A stretch of 64,000 bases of DNA from Mucilaginibacter corticis (GTDB lineage Bacteria; Bacteroidota; Bacteroidia; Sphingobacteriales; Sphingobacteriaceae). Shown piece after piece: positions 41,552-50,370 of this stretch (its first letter is position 1; the number at the start of each line of letters is the position of its first letter). The stretch lies in contig NZ_VLPK01000004.1 of assembly GCF_007558865.1 (NCBI RefSeq), forward strand, positions 248,001 through 312,000. Reading direction: 5' to 3'. The position numbers and the translations under genes were made by a program. A model generated the notes under the pieces. The model saw only the letters and a list, made by a program, of their open reading frames with translations, was not told where the DNA came from and made no database searches.

Positions 41552-44500
41552 CTATTTGTTGCTAAACAGCGGGGCAAACTTGGTGCTGTAATCTTTAATT
41601 TCTGCTTCAAGCTTGTTGTATAACGCTGTTTGATGATAGGTCTTGGCATCATCAGACAGGGAATAAATTAACTGGATGCCGCTTTGTACATCGCGCGAGC
41701 TAAACATATTGGTGTTGTTTTGCAACTGGTAATAGCAGTAATCTAATTGGTCTTTAACAAAGTCGTTGATGCTATTAGTGTACTTGGTAGCCAGCTTAAT
41801 ATCATTCAGTTTATAAGCCGCGTGCGCCATGAAGAATTTGCTGCCGGTAATACGCATATCAACAGACAGATCCGGCAATACTTCTTCATATTTATGCAGC
41901 ACATTTAAAGCAAGATCGTTATGTCCCTCGTCTATCAGGGTTTGTATCAGGTCAAGGAAAGTGGTTATCATAACCGGGTAGAACATCGTAGTCGACTCAT
42001 GGTCAAGATATTTTGCAGTTTTGATCTGGCCAAATTTAAACTTGTTCATCAGGTTGTTATACATTACCATGCTGTTAACTTTTTCTGACTGATCTTTAGC
42101 AGCAGTATCAACTTTTAACGGCATCAGGTGGTACACAAATCCTTCTTTGTATAAGTAAGGCTGTAAGCCTATCAGGTTTTCATTACCAACGGTTATGGCA
42201 AAACATATAGGCCTTTTCCAGTTGTTGTGTGCCAATATATCCAGCATCGCCAGGTTATCTTTCATGATGTAGTTTGAAGTGAATTTCCACTTCATGGTAT
42301 CAGCTATTAAGCTTACTTTACTTGCAGGTACCACGTTGTTTTTTATCACATCGTCATGATTAACCGTGATCTTGAAGTTTTTGGTAGGCAAATAATTGCT
42401 TGACTCGCCGCTTTGGTAAGTTACCATAGTACGCGGATCATCTGACGAAATAAAGTCAAATACGTCTTTTACTTCAACAGAACCGGGGATCTTAGCGTCT
42501 TTGTAGAATATACCGTCACGCACGCCATCCTTGTATTTATCAAAAGGCATGGTAATAGGCAAAGCATCAGCATCATTCATTTTGCGCTGCATCTGGCGGA
42601 TATACCAATCGCCTGTAAATAAGCTCAGGTTAACTATCCGCACGTCAGGGCGTATATTTTCAACTTCCTGGTCATACCACACACAATAGGTGTCATTATC
42701 GCCATACGTAAATAAAATAGCGTTTGGCGGGCACGACATCAGGTAGTTATAAGCCATATCGTGCGCCATCATTTTTGTCGAGCGGTCATGCGCTTTCCAT
42801 TCTTCTGCGGCCAATACCGTAGGCACAGTAAGCAGGCAGATAAGTGTTGCGGTGTACGCAGCTGTTTTAGCGTTTATTTTCTTTCTTAATATTTCTGCCA
42901 GTGCAATAACGCCCAAACCTATCCATATAGCAAAGGCATAGAACGAACCTACATAGGAGTAATCTCTTTCACGCGGTTGTACCGACGGCTGGTTAACATA
43001 CACCACAATAGCCAGACCGGTGAAGAACCACAGTAAAGCCACGATCAAAGCATCTCGCTTTTTCTGTTGGAAATGATACCATAAACCCAATAAGCCTAAT
43101 ATTAATGGTAATGCAAATAATGGGGTATAGGTGCGGTCGTTAAGCAAAGTTTTAGGCAGGTGTTTGGTGCCGTCTAAAATACCGGTGGTCCAGTCGCCGT
43201 CGGCATAGCCTTTAAAGCCGCCTGTTTGCTGCTGCCCATCCATATCATTCACACGGCCTGCAAAATTCCACAAGAAGTACCTTATGTACATCTGATAGCT
43301 TTGCCAGCTTAAAAAGAATTTAATGTTATCTACAAAGGTAGGCGCGTCAGTCTCGCCCATTTGCAGCCATTGGCGGTAAAATTGCGGGTCCTGGCCTTCG
43401 GTACTATACACACGCGGGAAAAAGGTGGTATGGTCATACACATAATTTTGCTTTTTACCGGTTATTTCATACTTGGTAGCGCCTTTACGATATAAAGTAG
43501 CACCATCTGTCTGGTCAATAACTTTCGCGTCAAAATAAGGGCCTGTTAACAACGGTGTTTCGCCATATTGGATCCGGTTTAAATAACCGTTTAAGGTAAA
43601 CGCGTTGTCAGGGTGCGAGTTATCAAGATTAGTATTAGCGGTTGCGCGGATAGGGATATAAACGAATGAGCTGTAACCAAAATAGATGAACGCTACGCAT
43701 AAAAACGCCAGGTTTAATACAGGTTTACTGCTTTTAATACTGTAAACAATACCCCCAACCAAAAAGCCGATCAATAGCAGGAAGAAGAATATCGAGCCCG
43801 TTCCAAAGCCCATTCCCAGTGTATTTACAAAGAATAAGTCGAAGTAAGCAGATAGCTGTATGGTCCACTGGCGGATGCCGAACTGTACCAATACCAGTAT
43901 TACCAAACTCACTAAAAATGCCAGTAAAGCGCTTTTAACGGTAATTGTTTTAGCCCTGCGGAAATAGTAAACCAACGATATAGCCGGTATAGTTAATAAG
44001 TTAAGCAAGTGAATACCTATTGATAAACCAATTACGTAGGCTATAAATATCAGCCATTTGTCGGCTCCGGGTTCGTCGGCGTGAGCGTCCCATTTCAGGA
44101 TTGCCCAGAACACGATAGACGTACATAAGGCAGATAAAGCGAATACGATGGTTTCTACAGCCGAGAACCAGAAAGTATCTGTATAAGTAAATGCCAAAGC
44201 GCCAACCAAACCGGCACCCATGATCAGTATGGTGCGTGTTTTATCGTTTTCATCCTCGGTTGCGGGTACCAGCTTCTTAGCCAAAGCGGTAATAGTCCAG
44301 AATAAAAACATAATGGTAGCGCCACTTGCCAGTGCCGAACCCATATTGGTGAAATAAGGTACTTTGGCATTGTTGCCGAATGAAAGCAGGGAGAAAAATT
44401 TACCCAGCATTGCAAACAATGGATAACCCGGTTGGTGTGCTACCTGTAACCTGAAAGCGCACGAAATAAATTCGCCGCAATCCCAAAAACTTACGGAAGG

Positions 44501-44581
44501 CTCTAAAGTTAAAATATAGGTGATAGAAGCTATAACAAAGCAAAGCCAGCCTAAAAGGTTATTGATTTTTTTGTATTGCAT
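41552..44581 (-). CDS. DUF2723 membrane protein, PMT-like glycosyltransferase
   Basis: A 1009-residue protein with about 12-13 helices in the first 580 residues and a large periplasmic C-terminal domain with helical repeats near the end. The N-terminal loop TLEPSVSFWDCGEFISCAFR followed by HQPGYPLFAMLGKFFS is the DUF2723 signature, related to the catalytic loop of protein O-mannosyltransferases (WDCGE holds the acidic residues). The family is thought to O-glycosylate exported proteins in Bacteroidota. The tail (VLHKYEEVLPDLSVDMRITG and further) resembles TPR-like helices. Monocistronic. Confidence 0.9.
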   Translation of the reverse strand: MQYKKINNLLGWLCFVIASITYILTLEPSVSFWDCGEFISCAFRLQVAHQPGYPLFAMLGKFFSLLSFGNNAKVPYFTNMGSALASGATIMFLFWTITALAKKLVPATEDENDKTRTILIMGAGLVGALAFTYTDTFWFSAVETIVFALSALCTSIVFWAILKWDAHADEPGADKWLIFIAYVIGLSIGIHLLNLLTIPAISLVYYFRRAKTITVKSALLAFLVSLVILVLVQFGIRQWTIQLSAYFDLFFVNTLGMGFGTGSIFFFLLLIGFLVGGIVYSIKSSKPVLNLAFLCVAFIYFGYSSFVYIPIRATANTNLDNSHPDNAFTLNGYLNRIQYGETPLLTGPYFDAKVIDQTDGATLYRKGATKYEITGKKQNYVYDHTTFFPRVYSTEGQDPQFYRQWLQMGETDAPTFVDNIKFFLSWQSYQMYIRYFLWNFAGRVNDMDGQQQTGGFKGYADGDWTTGILDGTKHLPKTLLNDRTYTPLFALPLILGLLGLWYHFQQKKRDALIVALLWFFTGLAIVVYVNQPSVQPRERDYSYVGSFYAFAIWIGLGVIALAEILRKKINAKTAAYTATLICLLTVPTVLAAEEWKAHDRSTKMMAHDMAYNYLMSCPPNAILFTYGDNDTYCVWYDQEVENIRPDVRIVNLSLFTGDWYIRQMQRKMNDADALPITMPFDKYKDGVRDGIFYKDAKIPGSVEVKDVFDFISSDDPRTMVTYQSGESSNYLPTKNFKITVNHDDVIKNNVVPASKVSLIADTMKWKFTSNYIMKDNLAMLDILAHNNWKRPICFAITVGNENLIGLQPYLYKEGFVYHLMPLKVDTAAKDQSEKVNSMVMYNNLMNKFKFGQIKTAKYLDHESTTMFYPVMITTFLDLIQTLIDEGHNDLALNVLHKYEEVLPDLSVDMRITGSKFFMAHAAYKLNDIKLATKYTNSINDFVKDQLDYCYYQLQNNTNMFSSRDVQSGIQLIYSLSDDAKTYHQTALYNKLEAEIKDYSTKFAPLFSNK

Positions 44582-44776
44582 GGATATTAGTAAAATTTAT
44601 TCAACCAGTAAATATCAGTATTTTATATATGATTTTTAAAATACCGATAGTGCATTAACATCTTTTAACATTAAATGATCATCAAAATATCATTTGCCGC
44701 AAAGATGATAAAATTACTTTAAGGTTTATAACCTATTAAAAACCTTTGTTGAAACTTTAAGCAGGTGTGTAAAAAA

Positions 44777-44810
44777 GAAACGGATACCTCAGAAAAAAGA
44801 TATCCGTTTC
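44777..44810 (-). terminator. intrinsic terminator
   Basis: Arms gaaacggata (44777-44786) and tatccgtttc (44801-44810). On the minus strand the hairpin is followed by six T (44776 to 44771), so it ends the small gene at 44838-45050. Confidence 0.85.
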
Positions 44811-44837
44811 ATGAAACAGCGAGTGAAAATTATGTTG

Positions 44838-45050
44838 TCAGATCCTGATGATCCTGGTTTCCTTTTTTTGCGCTTCTTCTTTATGAGGCGCCAGCATTGG
44901 TAATAATTTTATAATGCTTATCAATGTGCCGCCAATCAGTGCTATAGCCTTAAAACCAAAATGTACAAAAGGTTTCATTACTTCCCAGTTATGTTTCCAG
45001 GTGCCTGCACGGTTTTGTGTGGTGTTATATTTTACTGGGTGATTTGCCAT
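44838..45050 (-). CDS. hypothetical protein, 70 residues, single hydrophobic segment
   Basis: A small basic protein with one hydrophobic stretch of about 20 residues (FKAIALIGGTLISIIKLLPM) between a polar N-terminus (MANHPVKYNTTQNRAGTWKH) and a charged C-terminus (APHKEEAQKKETRIIRI). It may sit in the inner membrane as a single-pass peptide. The downstream terminator and the presence of a clean ATG support coding. No known family. Upstream neighbour is the metallophosphoesterase gene, 44 nt away on the same strand, so shared transcription is possible. Confidence 0.7.
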   Translation of the reverse strand: MANHPVKYNTTQNRAGTWKHNWEVMKPFVHFGFKAIALIGGTLISIIKLLPMLAPHKEEAQKKETRIIRI

Positions 45051-45094
45051 GGTTTTGTTTATTTAAACAAAACAAGCTATAATCGGGCCAATTA

Positions 45095-46360
45095 TTAGGC
45101 TACTTTCTTTTTGAGAGTTATTACCGTAATTTCCGGCCAGATGCCTAACCTGCCCGAGAAAGCCAGGAAACCAAAGCCGCGGTTTACGTACAGGTAGCGG
45201 TCCTGCTCATTAGCCAAGCCGGCCCAGTCGAGATAGCGGTATTGCACCGGGCTCCACCTGAAACCCGCTGTTTCAACCCCAAATTGCGCACCATGGGTAT
45301 GGCCCGAAAGTGTTAAATGGATATTCGCCGGGTTATGACGCACCTGCTCTTCCCAGTGAGTAGGATCATGCGATAACAATATTTTGAAAGCTTTGGGATC
45401 GACACCTTTAAGCGCCTTGTCAAGATCGCCCACCTTAATAAACCCACGCCCCCAGTTTTGTACGCCTATCAACGAGATCTTCTGGCCGTTCTTTTCCAGC
45501 TCCAGGTTTTCATCCAACAGCAAACGGTAACCCAGATCTTTATGGTGTTGCTTTAGCTTATCCAGATTTGCGGCTTTTTCAGCCTCGCTGTCCCATTGTA
45601 TGTAATCGCCATAGTCGTGGTTGCCCAGGATAGAGAACTGCCCGTATGGCGCACGTAGCTTGCTGAAATTGGGAATAAACTTTTCTATCTCCCAGGCAGC
45701 ATTATTTACCAGGTCGCCGGTAAAGACAAACAGGTCGCTTTTTTGTGATTGCGCCAAGTCTATACCGCGTTGCATGGCATCCACATTGTCAAAACTGCCT
45801 GAATGGATGTCTGATAGCTGTGTAATGGTAAACCCGTCAAAAGCATCGGGCAGATCGGTATAATATATGGTTTGGCGGTGCACTTTGTAATCATACTTAC
45901 CCCTGAACATGGCATAGAAAAAGCCGAAGAAAGGAAAGGCCGCTATCAACACCGCCAGCTCGCTGATAAACTTGCGCCGCGACGGAAAGTAACCCTGGCT
46001 AACAGAATCCTTATGCTTATTTATCGCGTTAACTATCCCGACTGCCCCGCGGCCCAGATCGCCCAGTAACAGTACCAATACAAAAAACAGCTTGGTAATA
46101 AAAAAGGTAAGAAACAGGCTCAACATCCACTCGTGGAAAGGTGTCATTCCCTTGGCGGTACTAAAACTGCCAAACCCTATCAGGAAAAGTGCTGTAACGC
46201 CAATAGATATAATGAGATAGCCGTATATAACGGCCCACCGCGCGCGTTGCGATTGCCAGTCGTTGGTCAATGTTTTAAGGCCGGCAAAAACGTACCAGTC
46301 AAATAATAACGTTATGCCTGCAATTACCAGAAAAATAGTCAGGAAGCCGCCTCTGTGCAT
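45095..46360 (-). CDS. membrane-bound metallophosphoesterase
   Basis: A 421-residue protein with four N-terminal helices (about 7-25, 43-63, 78-102, 132-152) and a calcineurin-like domain from about 175. Metal-binding blocks: D184-I-H186 in LSDIHSG, GDLVNN (215-220), GNHDYG, the later SHDPTHWE and GHTHGAQFG. This YkuE/YaeI-type set of motifs suggests hydrolysis of phosphoesters such as lipid-linked pyrophosphates (UDP-2,3-diacylglucosamine-like) at the membrane. The helices before the domain are more than the single anchor of YkuE. Monocistronic or first of a pair with the 70-residue gene. Confidence 0.92.
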   Translation of the reverse strand: MHRGGFLTIFLVIAGITLLFDWYVFAGLKTLTNDWQSQRARWAVIYGYLIISIGVTALFLIGFGSFSTAKGMTPFHEWMLSLFLTFFITKLFFVLVLLLGDLGRGAVGIVNAINKHKDSVSQGYFPSRRKFISELAVLIAAFPFFGFFYAMFRGKYDYKVHRQTIYYTDLPDAFDGFTITQLSDIHSGSFDNVDAMQRGIDLAQSQKSDLFVFTGDLVNNAAWEIEKFIPNFSKLRAPYGQFSILGNHDYGDYIQWDSEAEKAANLDKLKQHHKDLGYRLLLDENLELEKNGQKISLIGVQNWGRGFIKVGDLDKALKGVDPKAFKILLSHDPTHWEEQVRHNPANIHLTLSGHTHGAQFGVETAGFRWSPVQYRYLDWAGLANEQDRYLYVNRGFGFLAFSGRLGIWPEITVITLKKKVA

Positions 46361-46436
46361 TTATGATTGAATTAAAATTGCAATTTATAAAAGGAAAGAT
46401 AATTGGTAAGTAAAAATTTAGGCCCTATATCAAATG

Positions 46437-46466
46437 CAAAACCCCGTTAAATTTAACAGGGTTTTG
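46437..46466. terminator. intrinsic terminator
   Basis: Arms caaaaccc (46437-46444) and gggttttg (46459-46466), with an inner pair gttaaa/tttaac. It lies 7 nt after the stop of the mini-lipoprotein gene (46473-46640) on the minus strand. Confidence 0.7.
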
Positions 46467-46472
46467 TAATGA

Positions 46473-46640
46473 TTAGTGATTATCGTAGTGGTGATCGTCG
46501 TGATGGTCATCATGGTGATCATTATGCCAGTTTGGATCATTCCTGTGCATCCGGCGTTCGCGGTACTCAACTGAGCAACTTGAAAGAGCTACCGAGGTAA
46601 ATAATAACAGGGTAACCAGTTTTATTACATGCTTTTTCAT
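46473..46640 (-). CDS. His/Asp-rich mini-lipoprotein, 55 residues
   Basis: A short gene with ATG at 46638-46640 and TAA at 46473-46475. The protein has a lipoprotein signal (KLVTLLLFTSVALSSC, lipid Cys22), a basic segment (EYRERRMHRNDP) and a C-terminal tail of repeated DHH units (NDHHDDHHDDHHYDNH). The tail can chelate Zn, Ni or Cu. A terminator follows at once (46437-46466), and no gene overlaps it on the other strand, so coding is well supported despite the size. Possible role in metal storage or sensing at the periplasmic face; unproven. Confidence 0.75.
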   Translation of the reverse strand: MKKHVIKLVTLLLFTSVALSSCSVEYRERRMHRNDPNWHNDHHDDHHDDHHYDNH

Positions 46641-46691
46641 GGTATCTGAGATTTATATACCATATATTATAAAGACCGTGCCAAACCGCAA

Positions 46692-47330
46692 TTATGTTTG
46701 TTTTTTAGAAAGCCGGCTTATACCGATATATATCAGCCCGATAGCCAAAAACGTCAATAGTAAAAAGAAAAAGTTAACCGCTATTTGCCCGAGGTTAAGC
46801 TTTGTGCCGTCAATAAAACTATATGGATAATACCCTGTGATAACCCCGCGGGCAATAATGAAGATAAAATAGATAAGCGGATATATCAGCCAGCTAAACG
46901 CCTTGCTCCATGCTAACTTACCTTTGTCGACAAATATCAGCCAGAATAAAACAAAGAGGGGCGGGCTTAGGGTATGCAATATCTCATCGCAGAATTTGAA
47001 TAACCCGTGTTGCGTGTGTTGCCTGCGCAGTACAATTTGGTACACTAAACATACAATGGTAATGTACAGTGTCAAGGCGCTTAATACGGATAGCTTTGAA
47101 AAAAAACTTCCCCATTTTGATGCCGGCCAAAGCAGTAATACGGTAAGCGCCAATGCTATCAGCAGGTTGTTTTGTATGGTAAAGTAACTTAGTAATTGTA
47201 CAATAGCCCCGCCAAAAGTTCGGCCCTGCGACATATATTTTTCTGTGGAGATATAAAATTGAACACATAAGCCAATCCAGGTCATTATTGCCAGTATGGC
47301 CATGTAAATAGCTTTGGTGTTATTTTTCAT
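46692..47330 (-). CDS. Pr6Pr-family integral membrane protein
   Basis: A 212-residue protein with six helices (first at AIYMAILAIMTWIGLCVQF, last at FFFLLLTFLAIGLIYIG). The loop YFTIQNNLLIALALT and the block FCDEILHTLSPPLFVLFWL, together with IARGVITGYYPYSFID, are the family signature (FAR-17a/AIG1-like, Pr6Pr). Eukaryotic relatives hydrolyse fatty acid esters of hydroxy fatty acids using conserved Thr and His; here T68-type and H residues in the two loops may serve. It follows the MmcQ gene by 1 nt, so they form an operon. Bacterial function unknown. Confidence 0.85.
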   Translation of the reverse strand: MKNNTKAIYMAILAIMTWIGLCVQFYISTEKYMSQGRTFGGAIVQLLSYFTIQNNLLIALALTVLLLWPASKWGSFFSKLSVLSALTLYITIVCLVYQIVLRRQHTQHGLFKFCDEILHTLSPPLFVLFWLIFVDKGKLAWSKAFSWLIYPLIYFIFIIARGVITGYYPYSFIDGTKLNLGQIAVNFFFLLLTFLAIGLIYIGISRLSKKQT

Positions 47331-47331
47331 A

Positions 47332-47670
47332 TTATTTCTTTGGCGATCTTTTCTTGGGCTTGTCCATTACCGCTTGCCAGCCCTGAGTGATGGCGTCCTG
47401 CAGCATGTCTTCGCGCATTTTATTTAACTCAAATAATGTGCAGCCCTGCAGGCCCCATTTGTTGGGTACAGGATAAATAATGGCCGGATCAAAAGCGCAA
47501 AATACCGACTGGTCGATAAGCGAAAGCTTTACCATCATCCGCTCATCTGTTACCCACAAAGTTGCAAAAGTGCGGCCGTTAGCCCTGAAGGCGGGGCGGC
47601 CAACGTGGTCATACTCTTCCGTCCCCGGCAGGGATAAAGCAAATTGTCTGGCGGTTTCTATGGTTACCAT
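47332..47670 (-). CDS. MmcQ/YjbR-family protein
   Basis: A 112-residue cytoplasmic protein: start ETARQFALSLPGTEEYDHVG, middle KLSLIDQSVFCAFDPAIIYP, end MREDMLQDAITQGWQAVMDK. This matches the MmcQ/YjbR family, a small alpha/beta fold of double-wing type once called DNA-binding. Some members work in resistance or metabolite handling, but no activity is assigned. Basic C-terminal tail KPKKRSPKK may aid nucleic acid contact. First gene of the pair with the Pr6Pr protein. Confidence 0.88.
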   Translation of the reverse strand: MVTIETARQFALSLPGTEEYDHVGRPAFRANGRTFATLWVTDERMMVKLSLIDQSVFCAFDPAIIYPVPNKWGLQGCTLFELNKMREDMLQDAITQGWQAVMDKPKKRSPKK

Positions 47671-47768
47671 ATAATTGATTACCAGCTAAATTATTAAATT
47701 ATACCATTTAAAATTGCAGGTAAGTTAAATACTTCTGATATTGTTTAAATCTACATAATACCAATACT

Positions 47769-48542
47769 ATGCCCGATAACCAGGACGGAAATATAAGCCT
47801 TACGTACTCAGACGCAGGAGTTGCCACCATCAGTTTTTACCACCCGGCCCAAAACTCGTTGCCTGCTGTGTTGCTGGATGCTTTGGCGAAAAAGATCGAT
47901 CAGGCGGGCCAAAATAGCCAAACCAGGGTTATCATTTTAAAAAGTGAAGGCGACCGTACCTTTTGCGCCGGCGCCAGTTTTGATGAGTTATTACAGATCA
48001 AAGATAAAGAGGCTGGCAAAACGTTTTTTTCAGGATTTGCCCGGGTGATCAATGCCTGCCGCAAATCGCCAAAAATTATTATTGCCCGCGTGCAAGGCAA
48101 GGCTGTAGGTGGGGGAGTCGGGCTTGCTGCTGCCGTCGATTATTGCCTGGCTACGGGGACGGCATCTATAAAGCTGAGCGAACTGGCGATCGGTATCGGC
48201 CCGTTTGTGATCTCACCGGCGGTAACGCGCAAAATAGGCTTAGCCGCGTTTTCGCAGCTGACCATCCGTACGACAGATTTTCAAACCGCGCAATGGGCGA
48301 AAGAAAAAGGCTTGTATAACGAGGTTTATAACACCGCCACCGAAATGGACGAAGCACTTGACGCACTATCGCAAAAACTGGCCGCTTATCACCAGGATGC
48401 GCTGACCGGCTTGAAGCAAATATTGTGGGAAGGCACAGCTAACTGGGATGAGCTTTTAGAAGAGCGTGCAGCCTTAAGCGGTGAACTTGTTCTGTCAGAA
48501 TTTACGCAGCAGGCCTTGCAGGATTTTTTGAATAAGAAATAA
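47769..48542 (+). CDS. enoyl-CoA hydratase/isomerase family protein
   Basis: A 257-residue crotonase-fold protein. The oxyanion-hole segments are present: CAGASFDELLQ near residue 65 and GKAVGGGVGLAAAVDYCLA near residues 112-130. The Glu pair of hydratases is only partly visible (KLSELAIGIGPFVIS replaces the usual Glu-containing loop EVxxGxxP), so hydratase, isomerase or another crotonase activity are all possible. It would act on acyl-CoA in fatty acid or amino acid breakdown. Monocistronic, ending in a 36-nt perfect palindrome terminator. Confidence 0.88.
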   Translation: MPDNQDGNISLTYSDAGVATISFYHPAQNSLPAVLLDALAKKIDQAGQNSQTRVIILKSEGDRTFCAGASFDELLQIKDKEAGKTFFSGFARVINACRKSPKIIIARVQGKAVGGGVGLAAAVDYCLATGTASIKLSELAIGIGPFVISPAVTRKIGLAAFSQLTIRTTDFQTAQWAKEKGLYNEVYNTATEMDEALDALSQKLAAYHQDALTGLKQILWEGTANWDELLEERAALSGELVLSEFTQQALQDFLNKK

Positions 48543-48544
48543 TT

Positions 48545-48580
48545 AAACAAGAAACCCCGCAATTGCGGGGTTTCTTGTTT
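48545..48580. terminator. bidirectional terminator, perfect 18-bp stem
   Basis: The segment aaacaagaaaccccgcaa and its exact reverse complement lie back to back over 36 nt. It serves the enoyl-CoA hydratase gene and the convergent His/Tyr-rich gene, which ends 1 nt later. Confidence 0.92.
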
Positions 48581-48856
48581 TTAATGCCTGTAATATCTTG
48601 GATGATAGTAAGCATGGCGATAATATGGTCTGCCATAATATCCACGGTGATAATAAACCGGGCGATAAGCCGGCCTAACGATTACATGCCTGTAAACTAC
48701 CGGGCGTTCGTAATATACTTCGTGATATACCGGTGGTGGGGCTACGTACACCGGCGGCGGTGTACCAATGCTTACACCAATATGTACCTGTGCGCTTGCA
48801 GCCTGGAAACCGCAGGCTAATATGAGTGTTGCTATTGCTAATTTTATAGTTTTCAT
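48581..48856 (-). CDS. secreted His/Tyr/Arg-rich protein, copy 1
   Basis: From ATG 48854-48856 (another ATG two codons upstream is possible) the product is 91 residues. Signal peptide MKTIKLAIATLILACGFQAA with cleavage after ASA. The mature chain is VHIGVSIGTPPPVYVAPPPV and then a tail of RPVYYHRGYYGRPYYRH type, low in hydrophobic residues and rich in His and Tyr. It would be exported; the His/Tyr tail may bind metals or form an adhesive or structural element. It is a paralogue of the protein at 49090-49320. Confidence 0.8.
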   Translation of the reverse strand: MKTIKLAIATLILACGFQAASAQVHIGVSIGTPPPVYVAPPPVYHEVYYERPVVYRHVIVRPAYRPVYYHRGYYGRPYYRHAYYHPRYYRH

Positions 48857-49057
48857 AATCATAATATTTAATAACCTGTTTTGTTATTGCTGATAATAAG
48901 ACAATAGCCATGCCACAGGGTTTAACTATTTTGCAGATTATGATGTAATTGATTGATAATTAGCTTTAAAAAATAATAGTGAGGATTTGCGGTTTATTGA
49001 TGGAAAAGTGTGTAATAACAAATACATAAAGCATGATTTCTGTAAATAATATGCCAC

Positions 49058-49085
49058 AAAAAAGCCCCGCATAGCGGGGCTTTTT
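49058..49085. terminator. bidirectional intrinsic terminator
   Basis: Stem aaaaagccccgc, loop ata, gcggggcttttt. It ends the second His/Tyr-rich gene (49090-49320) on the minus strand. Confidence 0.9.
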
Positions 49086-49089
49086 CTTA

Positions 49090-49320
49090 TTAGTAATGTC
49101 TTCTAACTATTACCTCTCTGTGATGGTGCCTATAGTAATTGTGCCTGTATGGGCGGTGTGCCACGATCACCTCGCGGTGAACAGGGTGGTGTACAACTAC
49201 TACTCTGCGTGGCGGCGGAGGCGGTGTACCAATGTGAACACCTACTCTTACTTGTGCGTGTGCTGCCTGGAATGTAAAGGCTAACATTAATGCTGCTATT
49301 GTCAGTTTTAAAGCTTTCAT
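49090..49320 (-). CDS. secreted His/Tyr/Arg-rich protein, copy 2
   Basis: A 76-residue paralogue of copy 1: signal peptide MKALKLTIAALMLAFTFQAA, mature start QVRVGVHIGTPPPPPRRVVV, and a shorter tail with VHREVIVAHRPYRHNYYRHH. The two share the (V/S)HIGTPPP start and the basic aromatic tail but little else, as expected of fast-changing low-complexity proteins. Its own terminator (49058-49085) and a 210-nt AT-rich leader show a separate transcript. Confidence 0.8.
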   Translation of the reverse strand: MKALKLTIAALMLAFTFQAAHAQVRVGVHIGTPPPPPRRVVVVHHPVHREVIVAHRPYRHNYYRHHHREVIVRRHY

Positions 49321-49480
49321 GATAATTATATATAAACAGTTTTATTGTTGCTGTTCATGTAATTAAGACAATAGCCGTGCCAGTAGGTTTAATAGAGTGC
49401 GGATTTGCCGGGTATTGCTATTATTAATAGCGCATAATTGCAAGCATTATAGGTAGTTAGCAATTGTAACGAATATGATA

Positions 49481-49511
49481 GACTTACCAAGCCTTTAAGA
49501 CTTGGTAAATC
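49481..49511. repeat. short inverted repeat (ttaccaag type)
   Basis: gacttaccaag (49481-49491) and cttggtaaatc (49501-49511) pair over 10 of 11 bases around a 9-nt loop, 20 nt after the stop of the exonuclease-family gene. No T-tract follows on that strand. Resembles a palindromic intergenic repeat type common in Bacteroidota. Confidence 0.5.
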
Positions 49512-49530
49512 TGTTTAAATAAATGTCTGC

Positions 49531-50370
49531 TTAATGCTCCATTATTGCCACCACCGGGTAATGATCTGAAGGCAGCCTGCCGTTGAACGAGTTGGTTAAT
49601 ATGGCATAGCGTTTAACGTTAAAATCTTTGGTCACAAAAATATGGTCTATCCGGCTGTCGGTTTTGGTATTGATGTCAAAAGCATTAAATGAACCATTGG
49701 TGGCCAGCTTTACCGGGGCAAGGTGATAACAATCCTGCAAAACGCCGGTGCTTAGTACTTCTTTATAACTCTCATTATACTGGTCAACGTTAAAATCGCC
49801 GGTGAAAATGGTGGCGCTGTTGCCGGCCATTTCTTTTATTTTCTTCAACACCAGTGTCGCGCTTTGTTTACGGGCTACAACGCCTATGTGGTCCATGTGC
49901 AGATTAAAAAAGTAAAATTTGAAGCCCGTTTTTATTTCTTCAAACTGGGCCCAGGTACAAATACGTGGCAATACTGCATCCCAACCCTTGTTTGGCCGGT
50001 CTGTGATGGTCGACAGCCAGAAATTACCCTGTTTTAAGATCTTAAACCGTGATGTTTTATAAAAAATAGCCGAATGCTCACCGGCTTCTTTGCCGTCGTC
50101 GCGGCCTATGCCTATCCATTTGTATCCCGGCAGGCTATCGGCCAGGTTATTCAGCATGTGGAAAAGCCCTTCCTGGGTGCCAAAGATATCCAGGTCATTA
50201 AACTTAACTATTTTAGCAATCACCGGGTAACGTAAACGCCAGCCGTTGCCTTTAACAGAGTCTTCCTGGTTATCATACCGCAGGTTATAAGTGGCTATGT
50301 TAAATTGCTGTCCATAACTTTTGGCGCTTAATATAAAGCACGCAATGGCGATGTAAATAATTTTTTTCAT
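49531..50370 (-). CDS. secreted endonuclease/exonuclease/phosphatase-family protein
   Basis: A 279-residue protein with signal peptide (KKIIYIAIACFILSAKSYG) and the DNase I-like fold: FNIATYNLRYDNQEDS at the start, DIFGTQEGLFHML with the metal Glu, GEHSAIFYK, NLHMDHIGVVARKQSA, FTGDFNVDQYNES and the closing SDHYPVVAIME with the catalytic Asp-His pair. The family hydrolyses DNA, sphingomyelin or other phosphodiesters. It acts outside the cytoplasm. Exact substrate is open. Monocistronic. Confidence 0.92.
   Translation of the reverse strand: MKKIIYIAIACFILSAKSYGQQFNIATYNLRYDNQEDSVKGNGWRLRYPVIAKIVKFNDLDIFGTQEGLFHMLNNLADSLPGYKWIGIGRDDGKEAGEHSAIFYKTSRFKILKQGNFWLSTITDRPNKGWDAVLPRICTWAQFEEIKTGFKFYFFNLHMDHIGVVARKQSATLVLKKIKEMAGNSATIFTGDFNVDQYNESYKEVLSTGVLQDCYHLAPVKLATNGSFNAFDINTKTDSRIDHIFVTKDFNVKRYAILTNSFNGRLPSDHYPVVAIMEH

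Noticed and set aside
41452..41652. Minus-strand frame across the Kai/DUF2723 boundary
   Set aside because: It runs through the bidirectional terminator and into the end of the DUF2723 gene in another frame.
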